In this document: positions 17,740 through 26,282 of the stretch, in pieces | Position numbering within the stretch: the stretch's first letter is position 1 | Layout of the letters: every line of letters begins with the position of its first letter | Assembly: GCF_024707485.1 (NCBI RefSeq) | Contig: NZ_CP102602.1 | Span: 372,001-436,000, forward strand | Reading direction: 5' to 3' | Source: Thermococcus thermotolerans | Lineage (GTDB): Archaea > Methanobacteriota_B > Thermococci > Thermococcales > Thermococcaceae | DNA length: 64,000 nt | Made by a program: the position numbers and the translations under genes | Notes under the pieces: model-generated | Seen by the model: the letters and a program-made list of their open reading frames with translations, nothing else | Told to the model about the DNA's origin: nothing | Database searches by the model: none

Positions 17740-17925
17740 CAAAAGGGAACCGAGAAAAGCGGACTGCTTCACGCCTTCCTGAGGCACGTGTGGGGGTATG
17801 AAATGACAAGTCCAAGAAAGCCCGTTACTACTTTCTGGCCTTTGGGTCAGAAAATCATTGTAAATGATAAGGCGAAGCAGCTGCCAGGACTCTTTGAGGA
17901 CAAGAGAGCTGAGGAAATTCTCTAA
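17740..17925 (+). pseudogene. Orphan fragment of the toxin C-terminal domain
   Basis: An open frame of 61 codons with no start codon, bounded by TAA at 17737 and TAA at 17923. It encodes KGTEKSGLLHAFLRHVWGY then FWPLGQKIIV, which aligns with RGNERYGLIHGWLRHVHGY and FFPMGQEIVYYV of the upstream secreted protein. The histidine, the RHV triplet, GY and PxGQ are conserved. Sequence between 17971 and 18012 in another frame (SIAIVFSQLEGMHIV) may be a decayed copy of the last strands (EITLVFKRSGSTYKL). It is best read as a displaced, untranslated toxin tip. Confidence 0.65.
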
Positions 17926-18057
17926 CAGAGTGTAGAATGAGACAAATCCGAAAAAGCTACTCATAGTGATATTCAGAATTCAATAGCAATTGTCTTTTCA
18001 CAACTGGAAGGCATGCATATTGTATAGGACTTCTCAATAAAGGTCTTTTAAAAACTC

Positions 18058-18624
18058 TTATGGGGCAATCCTTATCCTTTCTGCGGCTTCCCTCTCCACA
18101 AGAACCTTTCCAATGCTTCTCGGAATAATAACGAGGTCTCCGGCCCGGAAGGGGCCGTACTCCTTAAGCTCCGGGTCGAGTATCCTGGGCAGGTCCACTT
18201 TGATTATGTACGCTTCCTTGGGAGCCTTCTTCCTGAAGGAGTCTACCTCTTGGACCTCTTCCTGAACTTCAGCGACCTCTTCCGGAACTTCCGGCAGCTC
18301 TTCACGCTCTATGAAGGCCCTCAATACGGTGAAAATCCGTCTCTCCTCCTCGGTCATTCCGTAGGGAACTCCCTCGACGGCGAGGTCAACGATTTTATGG
18401 AGCCTGATTTTGATTATCTCGCGCATGAGCTTTTCTGCTATGCTCAGCTGGGCGAGATAAAGCCTCTCCTCGACATCCTCGCCCCTCTCACGGGAGCTCT
18501 CGGCGCTGAGCTTGAGGGCCTTGATAAGACTGTCGAACTCGCGGTAGAACTCCCCGTCTAGTTCGGTCAGTTCCTGGGAGGAAAGCTCCGCCTCAAGCAG
18601 TTCCCTGAGCTTGACGATGTCCAC
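18058..18624 (-). CDS. gins15: DNA replication complex GINS subunit, Gins15 (Gins51-type)
   Basis: 188 residues. A helical A-domain (residues 1-110, KLRELLEAELSSQELTELDGEFYREF), an acidic Glu/Val/Pro-rich linker (about 111-130, EVPEEVAEVQEEVQEVD) and a C-terminal beta-rich B-domain (YGPFRAGDLVIIPRSIGKVLVERE). This order matches archaeal Gins51, part of the CMG helicase with MCM and GAN/RecJ. The GTG start follows GGTGGGAGC. It lies 36 bases after PCNA on the same strand, an order known from Pyrococcus. Confidence 0.93.
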   Translation of the reverse strand: MDIVKLRELLEAELSSQELTELDGEFYREFDSLIKALKLSAESSRERGEDVEERLYLAQLSIAEKLMREIIKIRLHKIVDLAVEGVPYGMTEEERRIFTVLRAFIEREELPEVPEEVAEVQEEVQEVDSFRKKAPKEAYIIKVDLPRILDPELKEYGPFRAGDLVIIPRSIGKVLVEREAAERIRIAP

Positions 18625-18660
18625 GCTCCCACCAGCCTAGGAAATTGAGAGAAAAAGAAA

Positions 18661-19410
18661 TCAGTCCTCAACGCGAGGAGCGAGGAGGAATATCAGCTTG
18701 CCCTCGTCCCTTATCGGGTACTCCATCTGGAGGGGCATCTCGTTTCCGAAGCGTATTATAACCTCATCGGCCTTGCCGATGCCCTTTATCATGTCGGCCA
18801 AATAACTTATTCCATAGGCACTCTTCGTTTCTTCCTCGACCTCAAGGTCGAGCAGGCCTTCATCCTCAAGGGTAAGCTTTATTTCGACCTCATTCGTTTC
18901 TCCCTCGGCCTTCATGGTGAACTCGTTCTCGGTGGCGATGAACTTAAGGGCGTCGCTGACGAGGGAGGCATCCTTAACGGCCTCCTTGAGAACCTCGCCG
19001 AGGACGACAACCTTGGCTGTGAACGGAAGCTCAGGAAGGTCAAGCTCAAGCTCTTCAACCTCGATAAGCGGGAGCTTGAAGGTTCTCTTGGCGGTTCCCT
19101 CAAAGGTAACCTCAAGGAAGTTCTCGTCACCCTTCCTGAGGATGAGAGTGTCCTTGTTCTTGCCGCGCTTGAGTATCTTCTTGAAGTGATCCATGTTGAT
19201 TCCTATGGTTTCCTCTTCCTCGACCTCGTACTTGGAGAAGATGCTCTCGGGCAGGTTGAGGTCAATGAGAACGACCCTGCTCGGGTCCATGGCCCTCATC
19301 GAGATTCCTTCCTCTGTTATCTTGAAGGCGGCTTCGTCAATGAGGTTGCTTGCAGTTGCAATAAGATCGGCGAAATCCTTGGCGCCATCAAAAACTATCT
19401 CGAACGGCAT
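18661..19410 (-). CDS. pcn: DNA polymerase sliding clamp PCNA
   Basis: 249 residues, the standard archaeal PCNA length. Two repeated domains begin with MPFEIVFDGAKDFADLI and LPFTAKVVVLGEVLKEAV. The interdomain linker is LPLIEVEELELDLPEL, and the C-terminal tail (LIFLLAPRVED) is the site that binds PIP-box partners. It tethers DNA polymerases, RFC, FEN1 and others to DNA. AGGAGGGATAAAG precedes the ATG. It is co-directional with TFS upstream and GINS15 downstream. Confidence 0.97.
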   Translation of the reverse strand: MPFEIVFDGAKDFADLIATASNLIDEAAFKITEEGISMRAMDPSRVVLIDLNLPESIFSKYEVEEEETIGINMDHFKKILKRGKNKDTLILRKGDENFLEVTFEGTAKRTFKLPLIEVEELELDLPELPFTAKVVVLGEVLKEAVKDASLVSDALKFIATENEFTMKAEGETNEVEIKLTLEDEGLLDLEVEEETKSAYGISYLADMIKGIGKADEVIIRFGNEMPLQMEYPIRDEGKLIFLLAPRVED

Positions 19411-19412
19411 CT

Positions 19413-19577
19413 TTATCCCTCCTTTAATATATCGAGCATCAGCCTAACCCTTTCTTTGCCGCGGAATAAATAAGCTTTTCCGTTGTCGGTGTCGGGTATC
19501 CTTTTATAAGCTTCCTCAAGCTCCTTCAGGGCCTTCTCCGCGAGCTTTCTGAGGGTTTCACGTTCCAGTTCGTTCAC
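19413..19577 (-). CDS. Small conserved hypothetical protein between TFS and PCNA
   Basis: 54 residues from the GTG at 19577, whose GTGA overlaps the TFS stop codon. A longer frame to 19688 reads antiphase through TFS and is not credible. The product is highly charged and helical (ELERETLRKLAEKALKELEEAYKRI), followed by GKAYLFRGKERVRLMLDIL. No family is recognised. Close coupling to TFS and a two-base gap to PCNA make co-translation likely. Confidence 0.7.
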   Translation of the reverse strand: MNELERETLRKLAEKALKELEEAYKRIPDTDNGKAYLFRGKERVRLMLDILKEG

Positions 19578-19906
19578 TCGTAGGACCTCCAGACTTGGCC
19601 GCACTTGGTGCACCTGTAGAATATCGTGCTCGGCTCGTCGCCGGCCCTTGTCTGCATCTCCCACCAGTAAGCTGTATCGTTGCCGCACTTGGGGCAGGTA
19701 ACTTTCGTCGTTGGGAGCGTCTTGACGTCCTGCTCGACGACAATGATGCCCTCGTCGGGCTTGTGTTCGACCTTCTGTTTTATAACGGTCTTCTCCCGGT
19801 CCCTCTGTTCATCAAACGGCTCTTCGTGGCCACATGAGCGACAAACCCAGACCTTCCTTTTCCGATCCGGGAGCATCAGGTTACCGCACTTTGGACAGAA
19901 CTTCAT
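19574..19906 (-). CDS. tfs: Transcription cleavage factor TFS (TFIIS-like)
   Basis: 110 residues. The N-terminal zinc ribbon is FCPKCGNLM...WVCRSCGHEE (Cys4, 7, 22, 25). The C-terminal ribbon is VTCPKCGN...YRCTKCG, with the acidic hairpin RAGDEPST whose Asp-Glu pair stimulates transcript cleavage by RNA polymerase. It rescues backtracked polymerase. The start at 19906 follows GGGGTGAGAAAG; upstream in-frame codons to 19966 lack a ribosome binding site. Confidence 0.95.
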   Translation of the reverse strand: MKFCPKCGNLMLPDRKRKVWVCRSCGHEEPFDEQRDREKTVIKQKVEHKPDEGIIVVEQDVKTLPTTKVTCPKCGNDTAYWWEMQTRAGDEPSTIFYRCTKCGQVWRSYE

Positions 19907-19968
19907 CTTTCTCACCCCTTTAGCCGAGGGTTCGGTATGTGGCAGGAGAATAAAAAGTTTTGCCAAAG

Positions 19969-20397
19969 TTAGCCAAGAATTTCAAACTCCACACTCGCGT
20001 TCGTGCAGCCGAGAGGCAGACCGCAGATTTCCTTAACGAGCCTGTACCTGCCGGGAGGAAGGTCAGGGTAGGGACGGGGTTCTCCGGGGGATTCGTTTTC
20101 CGACAGATATTTCAGGGTAACATTCTCCTTCCAGGAGTGGAACGGCGGGAGGTCGTAGAGCCTCGCTATAAAGAAAAATGGAGTTTTCATTTCAACCCAG
20201 CTCCCGTTCTCCCACCGGTAGATGAGGTAGCCCTAGCCGAAGTAGATGGGCGTTAGGCCGACGTTCCTTATCGTCAGCTCCGCCTCTTCTCCGACTGAAT
20301 ACGTGCGCTTATCGAGGCTTATCATGAAGTGTGGCCCGGTCAAGCCCCAGATGAGGATCACCAGGACGACAATTCCGGCGCTCCTCTTCCACTTCAT
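19969..20397 (-). pseudogene. Small secreted BsuPI-like protein with an in-frame amber stop
   Basis: The frame from the ATG at 20397 (MKWKRSAGIVVLVILIWGL, a signal segment) to the stop at 19969 would give a protein of 142 codons. TAG at 20235-20233 interrupts it after the strand PIYFG. The text on both sides (KRTYSVGEEAELTIRN before, GYLIYRWENGSWVEM and LPPGRYRLVKE after) aligns with the two adjacent paralogues, so the stop is the only lesion I see. The start overlaps the upstream gene's stop (ATGA). These domains resemble BsuPI/immunoglobulin-like secreted proteins. Confidence 0.7.
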
Positions 20398-20858
20398 CCG
20401 ACCACCTCAAACCCGGAAGAGAGCCTTATCTCGTCGCTTCTGCTCCCGCAGCGCCCCCTGTCTATGATGACGGTCTTCTCTATGCGGTATCTTCCCGGTG
20501 GCAGTGGTTCGAGCTCCCCGCTCCTCAGAACCGCAAGCTGAACAGCCTGACTCCAGTTCTTTCTGGGCTCTATGGAGTATCCGATTCCCGTAAATGTGAA
20601 TCCGAGTTCAATCTCCTTCCATTTGCCCTCCTCCAGATGGTAGAGTCTGTAAGAAGCACCCACGAGGAGCGTCTCGCTCCCCGTGTTCCTTATAGTCAGG
20701 ATGAGGTCCTCACCGGGTTTGTAAACGGTTTTATCAAGTTCAAGAATGGCCCTCGCCTCTCCGGGGGAACTTTCCATGTTGGCACCAAGTCCGGCGTAGA
20801 GGGCGACCGTGATACCAATGAAGAATATAAAAAGGCCCAGGAAAACTTTGATCCTCAT
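20394..20858 (-). CDS. Small secreted protein, BsuPI-like immunoglobulin-fold family
   Basis: 154 residues with a signal peptide (MRIKVFLGLFIFFIGITVAL), then LELDKTVYKPGEDLILTIRNTG, YRLYHLEEGKWKEIE and LPPGRYRIEKTV. This strand pattern resembles the BsuPI-type beta sandwich. Two cysteines (RGRCGSRSDE and none in the core) are few. The start at 20858 follows AGGGGAC; upstream codons are not supported. It is the middle of three tandem paralogues and is coupled to the next one. Function unknown. Confidence 0.75.
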   Translation of the reverse strand: MRIKVFLGLFIFFIGITVALYAGLGANMESSPGEARAILELDKTVYKPGEDLILTIRNTGSETLLVGASYRLYHLEEGKWKEIELGFTFTGIGYSIEPRKNWSQAVQLAVLRSGELEPLPPGRYRIEKTVIIDRGRCGSRSDEIRLSSGFEVVG

Positions 20859-20883
20859 CACTAGTCCCCTGAAGTGCTTTTCA

Positions 20884-21315
20884 CTATTCCCTGATATCGA
20901 ACTCAGCCTCTGCCTTAACCGTCGTGCCCTCAAGGTAGACCTCCTTGACTATCTTGTAGTGCCCCGGTTCGAGGTTGAGCCGTGAGAGGTCCACCTTCTG
21001 CTCCCAGCTCTTCCCGGGCTCTATTACGACGGCGATCTCTATGAACATGAGGTTCACAGGGACTTCCTTCCACGCCTTCCCCTCCAGCTTGTAGAGCTTG
21101 AAGTGGTAGCTGGCGGTGGCGTTAGTACTGGCGTTGTTGATGAGCGTGATGACCATGGTGTCACCGGGAGAGTAAGTGACTTTGTCGAGCTCCAAGGAAA
21201 CCCCGTTGTCGTTTTGGAGGTTCTGCTTTCCGGTGCTCTCTTCGTCGCTCAATGTCATGTAGTATCCAGCCGGAACCAGCAGGAGTATAAGCAGGACGGG
21301 AACTATCTTCCTCAT
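20884..21315 (-). CDS. Small secreted protein, BsuPI-like immunoglobulin-fold family
   Basis: 143 residues: signal peptide (MRKIVPVLLILLLVPAGYYM), then LELDKVTYSPGDTMVITLINNAS, FKLYKLEGKAWKEVPV, IEPGKSWEQKVDL and LEPGHYKIVKEVYLEG. It shares the whole layout with the two following genes, so it is the first of a tandem triplication. The ATG at 21315 has GGGGA six bases upstream; an ATG at 21321 is an alternative. Secreted or membrane-anchored; role unknown. Confidence 0.75.
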   Translation of the reverse strand: MRKIVPVLLILLLVPAGYYMTLSDEESTGKQNLQNDNGVSLELDKVTYSPGDTMVITLINNASTNATASYHFKLYKLEGKAWKEVPVNLMFIEIAVVIEPGKSWEQKVDLSRLNLEPGHYKIVKEVYLEGTTVKAEAEFDIRE

Positions 21316-21321
21316 GGCCAT

Positions 21322-21625
21322 TCCCCATAGAAAAGTTGACTCCGACCTTCTTAACGGTTGCTAACGCTTCAAAATGAGTGGAAGTGATTGTATCCAGCTT
21401 ATTTTAGCTTCTTATTTGAACGGGCGGCGTCATACACAACACACCCATCATTGGAAGACCAACACCGCCTTAATTGGCTGGAAAGGGCTGCTTATAACCT
21501 TTTCTAAAACATGCTCCAGCAGTATTTTTTCAATTTTGGTGAGAAAGCGGAGCGTGTTGTTCCAGTCCCGAGATATCAAGTTTCAGCTTGAAAAGTAACC
21601 GATAAAAAAGAGGATAGTTGGAGAT
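21322..21625. other. Intergenic stretch without a supported gene
   Basis: About 300 bases between a secreted-protein gene and glyA. It is moderately AT-rich and would hold the promoter of the secreted-protein operon near its left end. A 74-codon frame at 21374-21598 has no ribosome binding site and an unprotein-like composition. GGCGGCGT near 21422 can pair with ACACCGCC near 21465 with one G-U pair, a weak hint of structure. Confidence 0.4.
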
Positions 21626-22915
21626 TCACTCCCTGAGCGGCAGGCCATAGTCGAAGGAGTAGTAGACCCTCTGGAAGTTCTGCCTGAAGTAGAAGACGTC
21701 GCGCTCGACCTTCTTCGGATCCTCCTTGTCGATGAGGACGCGGCGGATGAACCTGGCTATCTCCTTCATGTCGTCCTCCATCATTCCAACCCTCGTCATC
21801 TCCTGGACGCCTATCCTGAGACCGCTCGGCTCGTTGACCTTCTCAAGCGGGTCCCAGGGCAGGAGGTTCTTGTTGAGGATTATGCCGGCCTCCTCAAGGA
21901 GCGGTGCTGCCCAGCCACCGGCCGCCGGGTGGAGGTCTGAAACGTCAACTATAACCTGGTGGCTCTCGGTGTAGCCCTTGTCCTCGCCGATGACCTTGAA
22001 GCCCTCCTCCGCCATAGCCTCGGCCAGGGCCTTCGCGTTCTTGACTATCTGGGCAGCATAGCGCTCACCGTACTCAAGCATCTCGGCGGCGGTGACCACC
22101 TTTCCGGCCATGTGGTGCAGGTGGTGGTTGCTGAGAACTCCCGGGAAGATGGCCCACTGGAGCTTGGCTATCTCCTCGGTTTCTCCAAACCTCTTGTAGA
22201 TTATGACACCGCCCTGCGGTCCCGGGAAGGTCTTGTGGGTTGAGGCGGTGATTATGTCAACTCCTTCGCGGAGCGGATCCTGGAACTGCTTTCCGGCGAT
22301 GAGGCCGAGAACGTGCGCTGCATCGTACATAACGTAGGCGCCGACCTCCTTGGCCACCGGAGCAAGCTCCTTGACAGGGTGCGGGAACGGGAAGAGTGAG
22401 CCACCGAATACGACTATCTTGGGCTCAAGCTCGCGGATGAGCTTTTCAGCTTTATCAACGTCAATGTTGAACTCATCGTTGTCGAATGGCCAGGTGTGAA
22501 CCTCAAGCCCGCGCATTCCGGCGGCACCGAAGGGCATGTGGCTTATGTGCCCGCCGTGGCTGGTGTGAAGGACTATAGCCTTGTCACCCGGCTGGGTGAG
22601 TCCGAAGAAGGCTGCCTGGTTGGCGTTGGTTCCGGAAATCGGTCTTAGGTCGGCGAAGTCACTCCCGAAGAGCTTGGTGAAGAGTTCTACTCCAATCAGC
22701 TCGACCTCGTCAACGTACTTACAGCCCTGATAGTACCTCTGCCTCGGCCAACCTTCCGCATATTTGTGCATGAACCCGCTCTTAACGGCGCGGGTGACGC
22801 TGGGGGAGGTCACGTTTTCACTTGCGATGAGGTTTATCGTGTGGCTCCTCCACTTCTCGTGCTCCTCCAGAAAGTTCAGAACCCTATCGCGGTAAGCCTT
22901 GTATCCTTCAGCCAT
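21626..22915 (-). CDS. glyA: Serine hydroxymethyltransferase
   Basis: 429 residues. Recognisable parts are the N-terminal NLIASENVTSPSVTRAV, YYQGCKYVDEVE, SHGGHISH, the AHVLGLIA segment, and the PLP lysine in TASTHKTFPGPQGG. It converts serine and a tetrahydropterin/folate C1 carrier into glycine and methylene carrier in the cytoplasm, and is PLP-dependent. The ATG at 22915 has GAGGTG six bases upstream; the GTG at 22924 is part of that site. Monocistronic. Confidence 0.97.
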   Translation of the reverse strand: MAEGYKAYRDRVLNFLEEHEKWRSHTINLIASENVTSPSVTRAVKSGFMHKYAEGWPRQRYYQGCKYVDEVELIGVELFTKLFGSDFADLRPISGTNANQAAFFGLTQPGDKAIVLHTSHGGHISHMPFGAAGMRGLEVHTWPFDNDEFNIDVDKAEKLIRELEPKIVVFGGSLFPFPHPVKELAPVAKEVGAYVMYDAAHVLGLIAGKQFQDPLREGVDIITASTHKTFPGPQGGVIIYKRFGETEEIAKLQWAIFPGVLSNHHLHHMAGKVVTAAEMLEYGERYAAQIVKNAKALAEAMAEEGFKVIGEDKGYTESHQVIVDVSDLHPAAGGWAAPLLEEAGIILNKNLLPWDPLEKVNEPSGLRIGVQEMTRVGMMEDDMKEIARFIRRVLIDKEDPKKVERDVFYFRQNFQRVYYSFDYGLPLRE

Positions 22916-23021
22916 GGGAAACACCTCGATGGGGATTTGAACGGGGGGAATATAAATCTTACCTCATGTGTGCACGTGTTCAGAAATGTGCATCACAATA
23001 CAGAAAAAAGGGCAGAAAGGC

Positions 23022-24208
23022 TCACTTCCGGAGCCTCGCAGCCAGCCACATGAGTATCGGCAGCACTATGAATGCCATCAGGTCGCCGGTGTCGCCTGCG
23101 AAGGCCAAGACATCGGCGAAGTTCCTGACACCGGCGAAGTAGAGGGCCGCCGGCGGGATGACCGTTAGGCCCCATGCAGCCTTCCTGCCCAGCCTCACGA
23201 ACTCCTCGTTGTTGCTCTGCTGTGCCAATGCAATGCCTATGAAGCTCGTCGTTATGGCGAGCAGGGGTATGAAGTTGCCCACGAGCCAGCCAAGGCGTCC
23301 GTATATCTGCTCAAGCGCCTGAGTGGCAACCTGGGGGGGGTGGTTCTTCCAAAGACGAGCAGGAACGAGGCCATGAATATCGCGTAGATTGCAGTGGGTA
23401 TGAGGAACGCCAGCACGAGCACCTTCTTGGTCTCCTCGTAGCTCCCCAGCCCCTTGTAGACGTCCGGAATGATCGTGTGGCACCCGAGGGCAAAGATTGC
23501 CACACCGGTTATGCTCAGCAGGCCACCCCACTCGACGTAGAGCGCTTTTTCCGGTTCCGCGTGCGGGAAGAGCATCGCGGTAACCGCTACGAAGAGGGCC
23601 AGCATGAAGTAGCTCATTATCAGCTCGGTCTTCCCGCTGGCTTCAAGTCCACGGTAGACGACAAAGGAGGCAAGCACCCAGAATATCGCCGCCCCGACCG
23701 TGTCGCTGACCCCGAAGAGGCTCGCAAATACGTGACCCATTCCGGCTATATAGGCGAGGATGGCGCCAAAGCTCATCAGGCTCACGCTCAGGTACATCAG
23801 CCAGCCGCCGGCCTTTCCGAGGGTCCTCTGGGCGATGGTGCTCATCTGGGCCCCACCTATTTCAGCGCTGAACTTGAGCACTATGAACGCCGTCGCGAGC
23901 ATCAGGAGCATGACGCCCGTGAGAACCCCCAGTGCAGGTATCAGACCGACCTTGCTGGCCGCGTAGGGGAGTCCCAGAACTCCGGCGCCTATCTGGGTGC
24001 CGACGAGTATCGCGAGCGCCTCATTCTTTGTTATGCGTGCCTTGTCCACTCCTATGGTAGTCGTGCGTATTCCCCTTACGCCTTTCCTCTTGCGGATATT
24101 CTGGATGACAGTGAGCTTCTTGCGGCGCTGGGAGGCCAGCCTTGCCTGATAATACCTCCCATGTGAGGTTGCAACCTTCTCTCTCCTAACTCCCTCCGAC
24201 ACGGGCAT
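23022..24208 (-). pseudogene. Amino acid permease (aromatic amino acid/HAAAP-like), frameshifted in a G8 run
   Basis: Read across one frame change, this is a transporter of about 395 residues with some 11 helices. The N-terminal half (EALAILVGTQIGAGVLGLPY) is diagnostic of the HAAAP/AAAP fold. The frame breaks at FGRTTPP and resumes as QVATQALEQIYGRLGWLVGNF in the next frame, ending LPILMWLAARLRK. The break coincides with eight G residues at 23333-23340; one more, or two fewer, would restore the frame. The start at 24208 follows GGGGTGAG. It is either a broken gene or an assembly error. Confidence 0.8.
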
Positions 24209-24355
24209 TTTTCTCACCCCGATTAAATGTGCACATGAATACAATTTAAACCCTCGCACGGAAACTTGAATTGAGTCTCAAAGATTCTTCGGTTTGGGAA
24301 GGGGAAGGGCTCAAGACCGGGCAGGATTTTTAAGGAATGCCGAGTAGTTGGAACC

Positions 24356-25111
24356 ATGATAGAGGAAGCCGCCAAACTCCTGGCCCGCTCAAGGTTCGCG
24401 ATTGCTTTTACCGGCGCCGGAATCAGTGCCGAGAGCGGCGTTCCGACCTTTAGGGGATTCAACGGGCTGTGGAAGAAGTACAGGCCAGAAGAGCTCGCAA
24501 CGCCCGAGGCCTTTCGAAAGGATCCCTACCTCGTCTGGGAGTTCTACAAGTGGCGCATGGACCTGATAAGGAAGGCCAGGCCAAACAGGGCGCACCACGC
24601 TCTGGCGGAGCTTGAGCGTATGGGCATCTTAAAGGCCGTTATAACCCAGAACGTGGACGACCTCCACCGCGAAGCGGGAACGAAAAACCTCATCGAGCTC
24701 CACGGCAACATATTCAGGATGAAGTGCACTTCCTGCGACTACAGGGAGGACCTGAAAGAAAGCGGACGCTTGGATGAGTTCTTGGCGGAGAAAAGCCTCC
24801 CAAGATGCCCGAACTGCGGCTCCCTCCTGCGGCCGGACGTCGTGTGGTTTGGGGAGCCGCTCCCGAGAAAGGCCCTTGACGAGGCTTTCAAACTCGCAGA
24901 GAGGGCCGACCTCGTTCTGGTCATAGGAACCAGTGGCATCGTTTATCCGGCTGCCTACATTCCCCAGATAGTCAAGGAAACGGGCGGAAAGGTCATCGAA
25001 ATAAATCCCGATGAGAGCGGGATAACGCCCATAGCGGATGTTTTTCTGCGCTGTTCAGCCGTGGAGGCGATGGAAAAGCTGATGAGCAGGGTTGAGGTGT
25101 TGGTGGGATGA
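24356..25111 (+). CDS. cobB: NAD-dependent protein deacylase, Sir2 family (sirtuin)
   Basis: 251 residues. NAD-binding motifs [17 protein letters not shown] and [12 protein letters not shown], catalytic His in ELHGN, zinc cysteines CTSCDY and CPNCG, then RPDVVWFGE and [12 protein letters not shown]. It removes acyl groups from lysine with NAD+; in archaea a chromatin protein such as Alba is a known substrate in Sulfolobus. The ATGA overlap with the next gene makes them a two-gene unit. Confidence 0.93.
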   Translation: MIEEAAKLLARSRFAIAFTGAGISAESGVPTFRGFNGLWKKYRPEELATPEAFRKDPYLVWEFYKWRMDLIRKARPNRAHHALAELERMGILKAVITQNVDDLHREAGTKNLIELHGNIFRMKCTSCDYREDLKESGRLDEFLAEKSLPRCPNCGSLLRPDVVWFGEPLPRKALDEAFKLAERADLVLVIGTSGIVYPAAYIPQIVKETGGKVIEINPDESGITPIADVFLRCSAVEAMEKLMSRVEVLVG

Positions 25112-25518
25112 GCGGAAGGATTCTTCTGATAGGGTTCTCCAAGGAGGAGGTCAAAGCGCTCCGGGAATCGCTCCCAGTTCCCACCTTTGAGGTTCCGGAG
25201 TACTGCCGGGACTGGGTGGTCAGTGAAATCGTTGAGAAGGCGGAGAAGCTGAGCGGCTCAAGCGATTGGCACCTCAGGAAGTTCGTCATAATGCACGGCC
25301 TGGACAACGAGGCAATTAAGGGCGTCATAAGAACCGTCAAGGGACTAAACCTCGGCAGGATAATCTTTGCCACGACGACCGAGACTTCCCTAACCTGGAA
25401 GCTGGAAGACCTTCTAAACGAGCTTATCCGTGAAGACGAATACTTCAAGGCCATGCGCTGGGCACGGGAGGAGGCCGAGAAGAGAAGGGGCCCCTTCCTC
25501 GACATTGGGAAGGGTTAA
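25108..25518 (+). CDS. DUF3783-like conserved protein
   Basis: 136 residues, starting inside the Sir2 stop codon (ATGA). It begins with a strand and a helix ([20 protein letters not shown]), has [20 protein letters not shown] in the middle, and ends with [23 protein letters not shown]. This pattern fits what I recall of DUF3783. No catalytic motif is visible. Coupling to Sir2 suggests shared expression only. Confidence 0.7.
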   Translation: MSGRILLIGFSKEEVKALRESLPVPTFEVPEYCRDWVVSEIVEKAEKLSGSSDWHLRKFVIMHGLDNEAIKGVIRTVKGLNLGRIIFATTTETSLTWKLEDLLNELIREDEYFKAMRWAREEAEKRRGPFLDIGKG

Positions 25519-25553
25519 ATATCTTGAGCGAGTAGAGTGCGGTGGGTGAAGGG

Positions 25554-26282
25554 ATGATAAAGGTCGTGTTCTTCGACCTGGATGATACACTTGTTGACAC
25601 GAGCAGGCTGGCGGAGATGGCCAGACGGAACGCCATAGAGAACATGATACGCCATGGCCTGCCGGTTGATTTTGATACTGCTTACCAGGAACTGCTGGAG
25701 CTGATAAGCGAGTACGGGAGCAACTTTTCGAGGCATTTTGACTACCTGCTCAGGCGTCTTGACCTTCCAAACAACCCCAAATGGATAGCCGCTGGCGTCA
25801 TAGCGTACCACAACACGAAGTTCGCCTACCTGAAGAGCGTTCGCGGTGCCAGACGGCTTCTCCTTGAGCTGAAGAAGACCGGCTATAAGCTTGGCATAAT
25901 AACCGATGGCGACCCGATAAAGCAGTGGGAGAAGATAATCCGCCTCGAACTGGACGACTACTTCGACGGCGTCTTCATCTCGGACTACCTCGGCGTCAAG
26001 AAGCCGCACCCCAAGATATTCCAGAAAGCCCTGAGGAAGATGGGCGTCGAACCCGGAGAAGCCATGATGGTGGGCGACAGGCTCTATTCAGACATCTACG
26101 GTGCCAAGCAGGTGGGCATGAAGACCGCATGGTTTAAATACGGCAAATATGCTGACAGGGAGCTGGAGTACCTTGAGTACGCCGACTTTACAGTGGAGAG
26201 ACTTGAGGACGTCCTGGATATAGTCAGGGGGCTGAACCTTGAAGAGGAAGAGCGTGCAGATAAGGAAGTTCATGCTGATTGA
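25554..26282 (+). CDS. HAD-superfamily hydrolase
   Basis: 242 residues. Motif I is [13 protein letters not shown], motif [12 protein letters not shown], the motif III lysine lies in VKKPHPKIF, and motif IV is [18 protein letters not shown]. The cap domain is helical and located after motif I. It belongs with archaeal phosphoglycolate/glyceraldehyde-phosphate-type phosphatases (TIGR02253 group), but the substrate is not certain. The ATG at 25554 follows GGTGAAGGG; a GTG at 25542 overlaps that signal. The 3' end overlaps the ASCH gene. Confidence 0.88.
   Translation: MIKVVFFDLDDTLVDTSRLAEMARRNAIENMIRHGLPVDFDTAYQELLELISEYGSNFSRHFDYLLRRLDLPNNPKWIAAGVIAYHNTKFAYLKSVRGARRLLLELKKTGYKLGIITDGDPIKQWEKIIRLELDDYFDGVFISDYLGVKKPHPKIFQKALRKMGVEPGEAMMVGDRLYSDIYGAKQVGMKTAWFKYGKYADRELEYLEYADFTVERLEDVLDIVRGLNLEEEERADKEVHAD

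Noticed and set aside
17698-17964. 88-codon minus-strand frame over the orphan toxin fragment
   Set aside because: The plus strand explains this sequence by alignment to the upstream toxin-like gene. The minus frame has no start signal.
21374-21598. 74-codon plus-strand frame in the spacer before glyA
   Set aside because: No ribosome binding site, low-complexity composition (THHWKTN, SSSIFSIL) and no recognisable domain.
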